Shown in pieces: positions 1 to 9,365 of a DNA stretch of 64,000 nt (its first letter is position 1; each line of letters begins with the position of its first letter). The DNA is from UBA7985 sp002690455 (GTDB lineage Bacteria; Pseudomonadota; Alphaproteobacteria; UBA7985): NCBI GenBank assembly GCA_965662775.1, contig CBFIIW010000003.1, forward strand, positions 158,596-222,595, given 5' to 3'. A model generated the notes under the pieces. The model was given only the letters and a program-made list of their open reading frames with translations, was not told the origin of the DNA and ran no database searches. The position numbers and the translations under genes are program-made.

Positions 1-608
1 ATATCGCCCGCATGGGGCTCGGTGATCTCGGGAAAGCGCTGCTTCAGCGCAGCGATGACCGTAGCTGTATCGTCGACAGACAGCGTTGTCTGAGTCACGT
101 AGGCGAGCCCGGCCCCTGTTTCCCTTGCAATATCAGGCCAATCCAGCGCCTGAACCTGCTCCACCGTGCTGATCAGGCTGACAGCCCCCGGAGGCAATTG
201 GCCCAGGGTGCCGATAACCTCCGGATGCCCGTCGTGGCCGATCAGAATAACGCGCTTACCGCCCGCGTGGGCGCGCTCGGCCTCGCGGTGTACCTTGGAG
301 ACCAGCGGGCAGGTCGCGTCTACAAAGTGCATGTTACGCCGTTTGGCCTCCGCCGGTACGGCTTTGGGGACCCCGTGGGCGGAGAAGATGACGGGCCTGT
401 CGGCTGGCGCTTCGTCCAGCTCGTCAATGAACACGGCGCCTTTGGCCTCCAGCCCTTCGACCACAAAGCGGTTATGGACGATTTCATGCCGGACATAGAC
501 CGGCTCGCCGTACCGTTTCAGGGCTCGCTCAACAATGTCGATGGCACGCACCACCCCGGCACAAAACCCGCGCGGGGCAGCAAGTTTGACAGTCAGGGGA
601 GGCTTCAT
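1..608 (-). CDS. ispH: 4-hydroxy-3-methylbut-2-enyl diphosphate reductase (IspH/LytB), 3' end cut by window edge
   Basis: Last step of the non-mevalonate isoprenoid pathway: reduces HMBPP to IPP and DMAPP with a [4Fe-4S] cluster. The reading frame stays open to base 1, so only about 202 residues are visible of an enzyme usually 310-340 long. It starts MKPPLTVKLAAPRGFCAGV; Cys16 is the first cluster ligand, HEIVHN follows at about 41-46, AHGVP near 79 and DATCPLVSKVH with the second cluster Cys near 100. The third Cys of the family would lie just past the window edge. The ATG at 608 has a strong AGGAGG six bases upstream. It is the last visible gene of a minus-strand block after comM, 117 bases downstream of it. 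Identification is firm. Confidence 0.95.
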   Translation of the reverse strand, partial: MKPPLTVKLAAPRGFCAGVVRAIDIVERALKRYGEPVYVRHEIVHNRFVVEGLEAKGAVFIDELDEAPADRPVIFSAHGVPKAVPAEAKRRNMHFVDATCPLVSKVHREAERAHAGGKRVILIGHDGHPEVIGTLGQLPPGAVSLISTVEQVQALDWPDIARETGAGLAYVTQTTLSVDDTATVIAALKQRFPEITEPHAGD

Positions 609-725
609 CCGGCCCTCCTTTCGGGGTTTCCAACAGGCCGTGCCGTTCGGGACAAGGCGTGTCAGTTTATCGCGCCGCGTGCCTGTTCGGTCGGGCGCTT
701 ACCAGATGTAGTGATGAACCCTGGC

Positions 726-2261
726 TCAGGCCAGCGCCAAGCGCCGGAAAGACAGCGCCTCGGCTATGTGCAGACGCTGGATCATCTCCTGCTCGTCGAG
801 GTCTGCGATGGTTCGCGCTACCCTTAGCAGGCGGTGGTAACCTCGGGCAGAGAGGTTGAGCTGCTCGGCGGCTTCTGCGACCAGCCGCCGGCCGTCGGGT
901 TCGAGTGCACAGTGGTCCTCAAGCCGATCACCCTCCAGCGAAGCGTTGACCGGTGGCTTATCCAGCAAGGTCTGCGCCTCGTGCTGCCCGAAGCGGCGCG
1001 CCTGCAGCTCGCGCGCCCGTAAGACGCGCTCAGCGACGACGACGCTTGCGTCGCCGCTGGGGGCCAATCCCAGATCGAGGGCGGCCACGGCGGGGACTTC
1101 CAACACAAGATCAACGCGGTCATAGAGCGGTCCGCTGATTCTCGCCTGATAGTCCTGTCCGCACTTTGGTGCGCGGGAACAGGCTCGCCCCGGATCGGAA
1201 AGATAGCCACAGCGGCAGGGGTTCATAGCGGCAATGAACTGAAAATGTGCGGGATAAGTGATGTGAGCGTTGGCCCGCGAGACTGTCACAGCCCCGGTTT
1301 CGATTGGCTGGCGCAAGGCTTCCAGCGTCCGACGATCAAATTCGGGTAATTCGTCGAGGAACAGGACCCCAAGATGGGCGAGGGTAACCTCGCCTGGCTT
1401 GGCTTTGGTCCCGCCTCCGACCAGCGCGGGCAGACTGGCAGAATGGTGTGGATCCCGGTACGGACGGCTGGACACCAATCCATCCTCGGTCAGGGTTCCG
1501 GCCAGTGAATGCACCATTGTCACTGACAAGGCTTCTTCGGCCGTCATCGGTGGCAGCAGTCCGGGAAGGCGTGCGGCCAACATGGATTTGCCTGCGCCGG
1601 GCGGTCCGATCAGCAGCAGGTTATGGCCACCTGCGGCTGTAATTTCTAAGGCTCGCTTGGCAGTTTCCTGGCCCTTGATGTCCCGTAGGTCGAGGGCTGG
1701 CCGCCTCTCAATCTGATCCGAGCTTCGGACCTTAGGGCGCGGGATCTGCTGCCGACCCATGAGATGCTTCATCAGAGCCAGCAGCGACCTAGGCGCAATG
1801 ATGTCAAGCTCAGGCCCGGCCCACGCGGCTTCCTGCCCCTGTGCTTCCGGACAGATCAAGCTTAGCCCCAGCCGGTTGGCGTGGATCGCCGCGGGTAAAG
1901 CGCCGACCACGGGGCTGATCGAACCGTCCAGCCCCAGCTCACCCATGGCTAGCAGACCCTGCAGGCAGTCCGGGGCGAGGACTTCCATCTCGACCAGCAG
2001 GCCAAGCACAATCGGCAGGTCGAAATGCGTTCCTTCCTTGGCCAGATCGGCGGGGGCAAGGTTGATGCTGACATGAGCCGGGGGCTGCATCAGCCCGAGT
2101 GAGGCCAGCGCGCCACGGACACGTTCCTTGCTTTCACCTACTGCGCGTTCAGGCAGGCCCACAATGGTCACCTTGGGCAGACCACTGGTCATCAGCACCT
2201 GCACGTCAACGGTTTGCACGTCGAGACCCTGAAACGAAACGGTTTTAATTTGCGCGACCAT
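726..2261 (-). CDS. comM: YifB/ComM family Mg-chelatase-like AAA+ ATPase
   Basis: AAA+ helicase-like protein of the YifB/ComM family; ComM promotes branch migration during natural transformation in Vibrio and Haemophilus. The N-terminal ChlI-like fold (about 1-160) is followed by Walker A GPPGAGKS at about 219-226, Walker B with FLDELPEF near 300, and a C-terminal Mg-chelatase domain ending SFRRLALA. Length 511 residues is normal. I chose the ATG at 2261 because the family typically starts MVAxVxTV; an in-frame GTG at 2267 has a better-spaced AAAGG and is possible. It sits between the MFS gene and ispH on the minus strand. The function in this organism is not shown; ComM is widespread also in species not known to be competent. 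Confidence 0.93.
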   Translation of the reverse strand: MVAQIKTVSFQGLDVQTVDVQVLMTSGLPKVTIVGLPERAVGESKERVRGALASLGLMQPPAHVSINLAPADLAKEGTHFDLPIVLGLLVEMEVLAPDCLQGLLAMGELGLDGSISPVVGALPAAIHANRLGLSLICPEAQGQEAAWAGPELDIIAPRSLLALMKHLMGRQQIPRPKVRSSDQIERRPALDLRDIKGQETAKRALEITAAGGHNLLLIGPPGAGKSMLAARLPGLLPPMTAEEALSVTMVHSLAGTLTEDGLVSSRPYRDPHHSASLPALVGGGTKAKPGEVTLAHLGVLFLDELPEFDRRTLEALRQPIETGAVTVSRANAHITYPAHFQFIAAMNPCRCGYLSDPGRACSRAPKCGQDYQARISGPLYDRVDLVLEVPAVAALDLGLAPSGDASVVVAERVLRARELQARRFGQHEAQTLLDKPPVNASLEGDRLEDHCALEPDGRRLVAEAAEQLNLSARGYHRLLRVARTIADLDEQEMIQRLHIAEALSFRRLALA

Positions 2262-2299
2262 GGCCACGCATTAACACCTTTTACGTGTGTATGCGACGA

Positions 2300-3646
2300 C
2301 TAACTCGACTTTTGGAGGGGGTGGACATCGGTTGAGCGCAGAGCCAGCCAAGCCACGATACAGGCAGCAAAGATAAAGATGCCGCTCGACCAGAGCTGGA
2401 TGCCGTAGCTTACGCCCCAGTCTTTAAGCAGACCCATGACCAGAGGACCACTGGCAGAGATGAATACCATGACCGTGGTACTGAGCGTCCGCACCTTGCC
2501 GAGATGACGAACCCCGTAAAGCTCCGGCCACAGAGTGTTAAAGGTGGTGTGATACAGCGCCACCGACACGGCCAGCAGCAGCAGGCACAGAATCATGGCG
2601 ACGAACGGCGTCATAGCCCCGAGCAGGATCAGTCCCAGCCCGAAGGGTGCCAGCGACAGCGGGAACAGCCTTGTTGCGGTGTAACGGTCAACCAACCAGC
2701 CTGCCACCGGGCTCAGTGCGAAGGCCGCGATCGGGTAGAACCCCCAGTAGTAGGGCCATAGGGCCGGATCCCAACCCTTTTCCTCAAGCACCGACACAAT
2801 GTGGAAGAACAGACCGGTAAAAACCCCCGATTGAGCGATAATCATGGGAATGATCAGCCAGAAACGCGGATCGCGCAGAACCTCGCCACGGGTCCACTGC
2901 CGCCGGCGGGAGCCGGGGCTGACCCGTTCGCTGGCTTCATCGGCAGAAAGTCGCTGGGCAAGCGCTTGCTCTCGCGCGGGCATGTCGCGGAGCAGAATGG
3001 GCAAGGCAGGCAAGACGCTCAAACCAAGCAGAACGGTCATCACCAGAAACGCGCCCCGCCAGCCAATGTCGACTTCAAAGGCCGCAAGAACGGGCGGCAA
3101 TGCCAATTGCCCGATCAGGTAGGAGGCGAGCAGGGGAAGCACTAGTTCACCCATGGCGTAGGCAACCCCAAGCAGCCCTGTGGCGCGGCCCTTGAAGCGG
3201 TCATAATACCGTCCCATCGCTGCGTTAGCGACATGGCCCATGAGTGCCTGACCGAACTGCCGCAGCAAGAAGAACGACAGCAGTAGCAGCACCCAGTGCG
3301 GTGTTGCTGCCATTGTCAGCCCGGCGACGATAACACCGATGATGACCAGGGTGCCGATCCGCCTGAGCGGCATGCGGTCCACCAGGCCGCCCGACCATAG
3401 GATCAGGATGCCGCTGGCAAAGGTCGCAGCCCCGTAAATCTGTCCATACTGGCCATCGCTGAGAGAAAAAGCAGCACGCAGCTCGGCGCCGAAAAAGCCG
3501 ATCAGGTAGGTTTGGCCGATGCCGGACCAGAACACCAGTACGGCCCCAAAGCCTAGAAACCGGTAATCCGGCCAGCCCAGTTCCTGCCAGTTGGCGGGAT
3601 CCCAGTCGCGACTAGCAGCAGCAGTTGCCCTCACCGGCTGGCTCAT
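2300..3646 (-). CDS. MFS transporter
   Basis: Twelve-helix major facilitator, 448 residues. About a dozen hydrophobic segments are visible, and the loop between helices 2 and 3 carries the MFS-type sequence GGLVDRMPLRR (about 90-100), with a second copy GWLVDRYTATR in the C-terminal half. The ATG at 3646 overlaps the gshB stop as ATGA, which implies translational coupling and co-transcription with glutathione synthetase; a start ten residues earlier would lie inside gshB. Substrate cannot be told from sequence. Coupling to gshB invites a link to thiol or stress metabolism, but that is inference. Confidence 0.85.
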   Translation of the reverse strand: MSQPVRATAAASRDWDPANWQELGWPDYRFLGFGAVLVFWSGIGQTYLIGFFGAELRAAFSLSDGQYGQIYGAATFASGILILWSGGLVDRMPLRRIGTLVIIGVIVAGLTMAATPHWVLLLLSFFLLRQFGQALMGHVANAAMGRYYDRFKGRATGLLGVAYAMGELVLPLLASYLIGQLALPPVLAAFEVDIGWRGAFLVMTVLLGLSVLPALPILLRDMPAREQALAQRLSADEASERVSPGSRRRQWTRGEVLRDPRFWLIIPMIIAQSGVFTGLFFHIVSVLEEKGWDPALWPYYWGFYPIAAFALSPVAGWLVDRYTATRLFPLSLAPFGLGLILLGAMTPFVAMILCLLLLAVSVALYHTTFNTLWPELYGVRHLGKVRTLSTTVMVFISASGPLVMGLLKDWGVSYGIQLWSSGIFIFAACIVAWLALRSTDVHPLQKSS

Positions 3647-4602
3647 GCGCTCAGCCGCTTTTCGATGGCGTCCCATATCAGCGCAGCGCCGTCAGTTCCG
3701 TCGAACCGTTGGAGTTCCTGCAGCCCCGTCGGCGAAGTCACGTTGATTTCAGTAAGGCAGTTGCCAATTACATCGATGCCCACAAAGATGAGGTCACGTT
3801 CGCGGAGTACTGGACCCATGGCAGAGCAGATTTCACGCTCGACATCGGTCAGCCCCACGGGCTCCGCACGACCACCAACGTGCAGATTGGCTCGCGCTTC
3901 ACCCCGCGCTGGGACGCGATTGATGGCGCCTACGGCCTCTCCATCAATCAGAATGATACGCTTGTCGCCTTCCCGGATGGCCGGCAGATAGGCCTGTACC
4001 ATCACCGGTTCCCGTGACGTGCCGAGGAAAGTTTCGAGCAAGGAAGTCAGATTCTCATCGCCCGGCTTGAGGTGGAATACACCTGCGCCACCGTTGCCGA
4101 ACAGCGGTTTGACAATGATATCTCGATGTTGGTCACGGAAATCCAGGATCTCGGCCGGGTTTCGGCTCATCAGGGTTGGCGGCATGAAGCGTGCGAACTC
4201 GGTGACGAAAATCTTCTCTGGTGCATTACGAACAAAGGCAGGGTGATTGACGCAAAAGGTCTGGTTCGGGCTCGCACCATGCACGCTTTCAAGCAGGTAC
4301 GTCGCGGCAATGTACTGCATGTCAAAGGGGGGATCCTGACGCATTAAGACTACGTCAGTCTCGGCGCCCAGAGCAATACGCCGCTCTTCACCAAAGTGCG
4401 CATGATCTCCGGCAACCCGCTGCACGCTGACTGGCCGCATCAGCGCTGAGACGGCACCGTCACGGTAGCTCAACGCATCAGGGTGATAGACCTGCAGGCT
4501 ATGGCCCCGCCTTGCTGCTTCGAGCATGAGCGCAAAGGTGGAGTCTGCGTCGATATTGACGCTTTCCAGCGGATCCATCTGTACGGCGACGCGCAGTGAC
4601 AT
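3643..4602 (-). CDS. gshB: Glutathione synthetase
   Basis: ATP-grasp ligase joining gamma-glutamylcysteine and glycine, second step of glutathione synthesis in the cytosol. Begins MSLRVAVQMDPLESVNIDADS, the typical GshB N-terminus; further family marks are MRQDPPFDMQYI near 107, KPLFGNGGAGVF near 165 (ATP-grasp loop) and NVTSPTGLQEL near 290. Length 319 is standard. A GGGAGG lies a few bases before the ATG. It shares an ATGA overlap with the downstream MFS gene and lies 33 bases after the SirB1-type gene. A glutathione reductase is found later in the window at 45904. Confidence 0.96.
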   Translation of the reverse strand: MSLRVAVQMDPLESVNIDADSTFALMLEAARRGHSLQVYHPDALSYRDGAVSALMRPVSVQRVAGDHAHFGEERRIALGAETDVVLMRQDPPFDMQYIAATYLLESVHGASPNQTFCVNHPAFVRNAPEKIFVTEFARFMPPTLMSRNPAEILDFRDQHRDIIVKPLFGNGGAGVFHLKPGDENLTSLLETFLGTSREPVMVQAYLPAIREGDKRIILIDGEAVGAINRVPARGEARANLHVGGRAEPVGLTDVEREICSAMGPVLRERDLIFVGIDVIGNCLTEINVTSPTGLQELQRFDGTDGAALIWDAIEKRLSA

Positions 4603-4635
4603 GGGGCAGACCTCCCAGCAAACTCGGTGGCCCCA

Positions 4636-5541
4636 TCAATTCAACTGACACAGCGCCTCGTCAAGCAGGGACTGAACGCGTGAACACAGGGCTGGTTCCT
4701 GCATCGTGGCTACGGCGTGTTCAAAGGCGAGGACGGCCGCGCGCGTGTTGCCTAGTTCCCAATGCAGTAATCCGGCTTCCTTCCAGACGACGCCATTGCC
4801 TGGGTCGAGCAGGAGAAGGCGTTCAATCACCTGAATTGCCTCCGCCATCCGACCTTCGCGCAGAGCGCGCAGTTTAATGGCATTTTCCATACGGATAGTT
4901 ACATCCATGTCGCTGATCCCTCGGGTGAACGACAGGTCCAGTTCAGCTGTTTCTCCGCAATGCCGCTTGAGGATAGTGCGTAGGTCATGCGCCGCTACTG
5001 GCGTGGCCCCTGCGCTGGGGTCAAAGATGACTGAACCGTCTTCTGCTTCCATACGCAGCAGAAAAGAACTGGGGAAGTTCAGCCCCTCGATTGAGAAATT
5101 GCAGCTTCTTGCGAGGTGGATGAACAGGATTCCAATACTCACGGGAAGAACATGTCGGTTCTGAATCACAGAGGCAAAATCGGCATTGTGGCTGGCGTCG
5201 TAGTTCTGCACGATGCCTCGAAATGCCCCCACTTCCATGACGCTCTGGGCCAGCCATTCAACCTGCTCTTCAACGGGGGGCTCGGCCTCATAGACGGCGA
5301 CCCACTCACCGGCGAAGTTTGCCATTTCGTTCATAAGTTCGATAACGTCAGCGAAGTCGGGCAGCGTGCGCTCGCCTTGCAGGCAGGCGAGGGCAGAGAG
5401 GTCCAGTGCGGCCTGTAGGATGGGGAAATCTCTGGGGTCGGTACAGCGGTGTGCGCGGAGACGCGCCACCAATTCTCGCTCCGTGCGCGGCGGCGCGATC
5501 AGCGGTCGGGGAACCCTGTGTTCACTCACAAACTCATCCAT
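4636..5541 (-). CDS. SirB1-family transglutaminase-like/TPR protein
   Basis: A 301-residue cytoplasmic protein of the SirB1 family: an N-terminal transglutaminase-like core (about 50-180, with NRHVLPVSIGILFIHLAR and GLNFPSSFLLR) and C-terminal TPR-like helices (about 215-295, rich in paired helices such as RMAEAIQVIERLLLLDPGN). The catalytic Cys expected before VSIG is absent in the visible motif, as in many SirB1 proteins, so it is likely non-enzymatic. The role is unknown; the family often lies beside rRNA or glutathione genes. It follows yraN and precedes gshB on the same strand. Confidence 0.85.
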   Translation of the reverse strand: MDEFVSEHRVPRPLIAPPRTERELVARLRAHRCTDPRDFPILQAALDLSALACLQGERTLPDFADVIELMNEMANFAGEWVAVYEAEPPVEEQVEWLAQSVMEVGAFRGIVQNYDASHNADFASVIQNRHVLPVSIGILFIHLARSCNFSIEGLNFPSSFLLRMEAEDGSVIFDPSAGATPVAAHDLRTILKRHCGETAELDLSFTRGISDMDVTIRMENAIKLRALREGRMAEAIQVIERLLLLDPGNGVVWKEAGLLHWELGNTRAAVLAFEHAVATMQEPALCSRVQSLLDEALCQLN

Positions 5542-5576
5542 TATGCCTAGGATTCAATAACTTGGCCTGGGCCGGC

Positions 5577-5939
5577 CTAGGCCGTCCAAGCGCCCTCGAT
5601 ATGCTTGAGCTGACCATCCCCTCCAACAAAAACTGCATCAAATCGGAACAAAAACTGCGGTCCAAAGGCGTTTTTTGAGAGCCAGATGTGGGCAGCGTTC
5701 ACAATTCTAGATTGTTGTCTGTGGCTAATGCGCTGAATGGCTTGGTCGATTGGTCTGCTGGTTTTGACTTCTGTAAAGACAATCAGCCGTTTTTTGCGAG
5801 CGATGAGGTCGATTTCCCCCAGATCACAGCTCCAGCGCGAATCGAGTATTTCGTACCCCTGAGCCTGCAAAAATTTTTTTGCCGCCGCCTCGCCCCCTTG
5901 GCCAACGAGGGCGTTTACCTGCCCTTTCCAGGGTTCCAA
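5577..5939 (-). CDS. yraN: YraN/UPF0102 family nuclease-like protein
   Basis: Small UPF0102 protein of the restriction-endonuclease-like fold, 120 residues. Typical marks are GQGGEAAAKKFLQAQGYEIL (about 13-32) and the nuclease-like core DLGEIDLIARKKRLIVFTEVK (about 40-60) with D, E and xVK residues. The start is TTG at 5939: an AGGAGG lies ten bases upstream, inside the last codons of rsmI. The rsmI-yraN-gshB order is common in Alphaproteobacteria. The cellular role is unresolved; the gene pair with rsmI suggests translation or DNA housekeeping. Confidence 0.9.
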   Translation of the reverse strand: MEPWKGQVNALVGQGGEAAAKKFLQAQGYEILDSRWSCDLGEIDLIARKKRLIVFTEVKTSRPIDQAIQRISHRQQSRIVNAAHIWLSKNAFGPQFLFRFDAVFVGGDGQLKHIEGAWTA

Positions 5940-5944
5940 AGTGC

Positions 5945-6784
5945 CTATTCCTCCTTGGTGGATTCGCGCTTTTGGAGAATTATAGCACGTTGATACACGC
6001 TGCGCTTGGGTAAATTAAAGCGTTTCGCAACCTCTGCGGCAGCTTCCCGGACTGACAAAGATTGCAATACCTGTCCGAGGGCGGCATCGACATCCGCCTC
6101 GCTGGGGGCTTCAGGTGGCAAGGGGCCAGCGACGCACAGGCATATCTCGCCCTTCGGAGCGCCGCGTTCGTCATAATGTGCGGCAAGCGCGTCGAGCCGA
6201 CCGCGCCTGGTCTCCTCATACTGCTTAGTCAATTCGCGGCTGACCGCCGCTGTGCGTGGACCGAAGACAGCCGACATGTCAGCCAAAGACGCGGCAAGCC
6301 GGTTGGGCGATTCATAGAAAATCAGCGTCGCTGGAACGGAGTCCAGCATGGCCAGCCACTTTTTGCGGGCGGTGGTTTTGCTCGGTGGGAATCCAGCAAA
6401 CAGGAACCGGTCGCTGGGCAGGCCGCTGAGTTGTAGCGCCAGCAATGCGGCATTGGGGCCGGGGATGCCCGTTAGGGGAAGGCCCGCATCGATCACGGCC
6501 CGAACAAGACGATAACCGGGGTCGGAAATCAACGGCATGCCCGCGTCAGAGACAAGAGCGATTTTCTGGCCCTCGTGCAGGCGCTTTAGCACGCCCTCGA
6601 CCATTCGCTGTTCATTGTGATCGTGCAAGGCCATCAACCGCGTTTCAATCCCGAAGCGGGTGGTCAGTTTGCGGGTAACACGGGTGTCTTCACACAACAC
6701 CAGATCAGCCTCTTGTAAAGCCGTAATCCCTCGGGGCGGCATGTCGCTAAGGTTACCGATGGGTGTGGATACAAGGGTCAGCAT
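5945..6784 (-). CDS. rsmI: 16S rRNA (cytidine(1402)-2'-O)-methyltransferase RsmI
   Basis: SAM-dependent enzyme that methylates the ribose of C1402 in the ribosomal decoding centre. The tetrapyrrole-methylase fold is clear: TLVSTPIGNLSDMPPRG at about 3-19, LCEDTRVTRKL at about 30-40, SDAGMPLISDPGYRLVR at about 79-95, GPNAALLALQLSGLP near 109 and FYESPNRL near 155. Length 279 is standard. The gap to the upstream hemW stop is only 4 bases, and its end carries the ribosome site of yraN, so the genes are very likely co-transcribed. Confidence 0.96.
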   Translation of the reverse strand: MLTLVSTPIGNLSDMPPRGITALQEADLVLCEDTRVTRKLTTRFGIETRLMALHDHNEQRMVEGVLKRLHEGQKIALVSDAGMPLISDPGYRLVRAVIDAGLPLTGIPGPNAALLALQLSGLPSDRFLFAGFPPSKTTARKKWLAMLDSVPATLIFYESPNRLAASLADMSAVFGPRTAAVSRELTKQYEETRRGRLDALAAHYDERGAPKGEICLCVAGPLPPEAPSEADVDAALGQVLQSLSVREAAAEVAKRFNLPKRSVYQRAIILQKRESTKEE

Positions 6785-6788
6785 GGCA

Positions 6789-7955
6789 CTATGACTGAAT
6801 GTAACCGGCTAGCGCGTCAATAACTGGCCTGCCCGCGCCTGTCACCTGCAGCCAGTCATCCTTGTCATCCGCCAGATACCCCTCGGCGCGGAGGGCTTCG
6901 AGTTTGCCGCGGGACAGTAGTCCTGGTGCCAATGCTTCAAAGTGGGTGAACGGCAATCCCTCGGTCAGCCGCAGACCGAAGGGTAGGGCCTCCGCCAGTC
7001 GCTGTTGGGGATCAAGTCTGTCTTTCGTGACCGTGGCATGACCCTGCGTTGCGACGTGTTTCAGCCAGACCGAAGGCGCGCGGTGCTGGCGAGTAGCGAT
7101 TTTGGTTCCCTCGGTAGTCAGGCGTCCATGAGCACCGGGGCCAATGCCAATGTAGTCCTGATAGGCCCAATAGAGTCTGTTGTGGGCGCTCTCGAAGGCT
7201 GGATTTTCGGCGTGGTTGCTGACCTCGTAACCGGCGTAACCAGCGGCGATGAGCCGTGCCCGGGTCCATTGGTAGAAATCGGCAGTTTCATCATCGTCTT
7301 TTGGTCGGATGATGCCCTTTCGCGCCAACTGTTCAAAAATGGTGTTTGGCTCAATGGTCAATTGGTAGAGCGAGATGTGATTGGGCCTTAGGGCGAGAGC
7401 CTGATCAAGTTCTTCAGCCCACGCAACCTGGTCCTGCCGCGGCCGGGCGTACATGAGGTCAAAGCTGATGTTATCGAAGGCTGCGCGGGCCAGTTCCAAG
7501 GCCGCGAGCGCCTCATCGACACTGTGCTGCCGTCCCAGCGCGAGCAGCGCCTCGGCTCGAAGGCTCTGAATGCCCAGCGATAGCCGGTTCACCCCTGCGG
7601 CACGATAGCCGGCAAATCTTTCGGCACCGGCGCTGGTCGGATTAGCCTCTAGCGTGATTTCGATGTCGTTGAGAAAACCGATCTCCTGGCGGGCGGTGTC
7701 GATGATAGCCTCCACTGTCTCCGGTGCCATGAGCGACGGGGTGCCCCCACCAAAGAAAATGGAGGTCAGCCGACGCCCCTGCGCCAGTGGTGCGAAGTGG
7801 AGCAATTCTGTGCAGAGCGCTGACGCCCATTGGGCCTGATCCGTGGGCTGGTCAGGGTCGAGTTCGTGGACATTGAAGTCGCAGTAGGGGCAACGCTTCT
7901 GGCAAAAGGGCCAGTGCACGTAGAGCCCCAGGCGGAATTGATCCGGTTCAAGCAT
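6789..7955 (-). CDS. hemW: Radical SAM protein HemW (coproporphyrinogen III oxidase-like heme chaperone)
   Basis: Member of the HemN/HemW radical-SAM family; HemW proteins act as heme chaperones and not as coproporphyrinogen oxidases. The motif CQKRCPYCDFNVH (about 18-30) supplies the CxxxCxxC cluster ligands; FFGGGTPSLM follows near 72. HemW lacks the extra N-terminal Cys-bearing region of true HemN, as here. The ATG at 7955 overlaps the rdgB stop by 8 bases, giving 388 residues; a longer start 12 codons upstream lies inside rdgB and is less likely. Confidence 0.92.
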   Translation of the reverse strand: MLEPDQFRLGLYVHWPFCQKRCPYCDFNVHELDPDQPTDQAQWASALCTELLHFAPLAQGRRLTSIFFGGGTPSLMAPETVEAIIDTARQEIGFLNDIEITLEANPTSAGAERFAGYRAAGVNRLSLGIQSLRAEALLALGRQHSVDEALAALELARAAFDNISFDLMYARPRQDQVAWAEELDQALALRPNHISLYQLTIEPNTIFEQLARKGIIRPKDDDETADFYQWTRARLIAAGYAGYEVSNHAENPAFESAHNRLYWAYQDYIGIGPGAHGRLTTEGTKIATRQHRAPSVWLKHVATQGHATVTKDRLDPQQRLAEALPFGLRLTEGLPFTHFEALAPGLLSRGKLEALRAEGYLADDKDDWLQVTGAGRPVIDALAGYIQS

Positions 7956-8550
7956 CTCTGAAGCAAGCAGCCACAAGCTGGCTGAAAGCATCGGCGCGGT
8001 GGCTCATCGCGTGCTTCTGCGCCGGATCCATTTCGCCAAAGGTCTGATCGTACCCTTCCGGTATGAAGATTGGATCATAGCCAAAGCCGCGCCCGCCCCG
8101 GGGTGGGAACGTGAGCGTGCCGTGGATGGTTCCTAAAAAGGTCTCATCGTGTCCGTCCGGCCATGCCAGCGTGAGGGCACAGACAAAGTGGGCGCCGCGG
8201 TCAGGATGTTCACCAAGTTCTGCATCCACCCGCGACATGGCCAGTGTGAAGTCCTTGTCCGGACCGGCCCAACGCGCCGAATAGATGCCCGGCGCACCAC
8301 CGAGCCCACTGACCGCAAGGCCGCTGTCGTCGGACAGGGCTGGAAGGTTGGCAGCGCGGGCAGCGGCATGGGCCTTCAGGCGTGCGTTGCCTTCAAACGT
8401 GGCTTCGGTTTCATCGGGCTCGGGCAGGCCCAGGTCACCGGCAGAGACCACTTCAACGCCGAAGGGTTCGAGCAGGGCAGCGATTTCAACGACTTTTCCA
8501 GGGTTATGGGTGGCGAGAACCAGTTTGGGTTCGAGGAAAGATCGGGGCAT
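7948..8550 (-). CDS. rdgB: RdgB/HAM1 non-canonical purine NTP pyrophosphatase
   Basis: Hydrolyses dITP, XTP and related deaminated purine nucleotides to monophosphates, keeping them out of nucleic acids. Visible motifs: LVLATHNPGKVVEI at about 9-22, EATFEGNARLKA near 50, LSDDSGLAV near 70 with the catalytic Asp, GAPGIYSARWAG near 83 and GFGYDPIFIPEG near 155. The ATG at 8550 gives 200 residues, the family length; an upstream in-frame start would overlap rph deeply. It lies between rph and hemW, the usual alphaproteobacterial order. Confidence 0.95.
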   Translation of the reverse strand: MPRSFLEPKLVLATHNPGKVVEIAALLEPFGVEVVSAGDLGLPEPDETEATFEGNARLKAHAAARAANLPALSDDSGLAVSGLGGAPGIYSARWAGPDKDFTLAMSRVDAELGEHPDRGAHFVCALTLAWPDGHDETFLGTIHGTLTFPPRGGRGFGYDPIFIPEGYDQTFGEMDPAQKHAMSHRADAFSQLVAACFRDA

Positions 8551-8578
8551 GGTGTCTCGTCCGTCTGTGGTCGTTTCG

Positions 8579-9304
8579 CTACCCGGCCAGCGCGTGGTTT
8601 TGCGCCTCGACGATGTCTGCGACACCCTTTTTCGCGAGCGCCAGCAAGCTCATGAATTCAGTCTGGGCAAATGGGGTTTCCTCGGCAGTTGCCTGTATTT
8701 CAACGATCCCACCGTCAGCCACCATGACAAAGTTGGCGTCGGTCTCGGCGGTACTGTCTTCGGCATAGTCCAGATCGAGGAGGGGCGTGCCCTGACATAT
8801 CCCACAGGAAATAGCAGCGAGCTGACCAGTCATGGGCGATTGTTTCAGCATGCCGATGCGTTCGAGGTGTCGAAAGGCCAATTGAAGCGCAACATAAGCG
8901 CCCGAGATGGACGCAGTACGGGTGCCGCCGTCGGCCTGAATCACGTCACAGTCGACTTTTACCTGCACTTCAGGGAGGCGGTGAAGGTCAACGACAGCCC
9001 GCAGCGAGCGGCCGATCAGACGCTGGATTTCCTGCGTGCGGCCAGACTGCTTGCCACGCGCCGCTTCGCGGGCCATGCGCTGATCGGTCGAACGCGGCAG
9101 CATGCCGTATTCGGCCGTGATCCAACCCTTTCCGGTGTTGCGCATCCAGCCTGGAACGCTGTCCTCAACCGTCGCGGTGACCAGAACGCGGGTGTCACCA
9201 AACCCGATCAGGCAGGAGCCTTCGGCGTACTTATTTACGTCGGTTTCGATCGAGATGTCGCGCATCTGGTCGGCGCTGCGGCCGGAAGGGCGGGAAAAGG
9301 ACAT
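8579..9304 (-). CDS. rph: Ribonuclease PH
   Basis: Phosphorolytic 3' exoribonuclease that trims tRNA precursors. The 241-residue protein begins SFSRPSGRSADQMR and shows GSCLIGFGDTRVLVTATVE (about 30-48), MLPRSTDQRMAREA (about 68-81), RTQEIQRLIGRSLRA (about 87-101) and DCDVIQADGGTRTASISGAY (about 116-135), all hallmarks of the family. The ATG at 9304 is preceded by GGAG; an in-frame start 12 codons upstream has no family support. It heads the minus-strand run rph-rdgB-hemW-rsmI-yraN. Confidence 0.96.
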   Translation of the reverse strand: MSFSRPSGRSADQMRDISIETDVNKYAEGSCLIGFGDTRVLVTATVEDSVPGWMRNTGKGWITAEYGMLPRSTDQRMAREAARGKQSGRTQEIQRLIGRSLRAVVDLHRLPEVQVKVDCDVIQADGGTRTASISGAYVALQLAFRHLERIGMLKQSPMTGQLAAISCGICQGTPLLDLDYAEDSTAETDANFVMVADGGIVEIQATAEETPFAQTEFMSLLALAKKGVADIVEAQNHALAG

Positions 9305-9365
9305 GGGCAGGACACTCCGTGTTCGGAACAAATGGGTCATTGGCGGCTGTTTTACAGCCTGTGGC

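Noticed and set aside
12..827. Plus-strand frame of 271 codons at the window start
   Set aside because: It lies opposite ispH and comM, which have clear family motifs on the minus strand; the plus-strand product has no recognisable fold.
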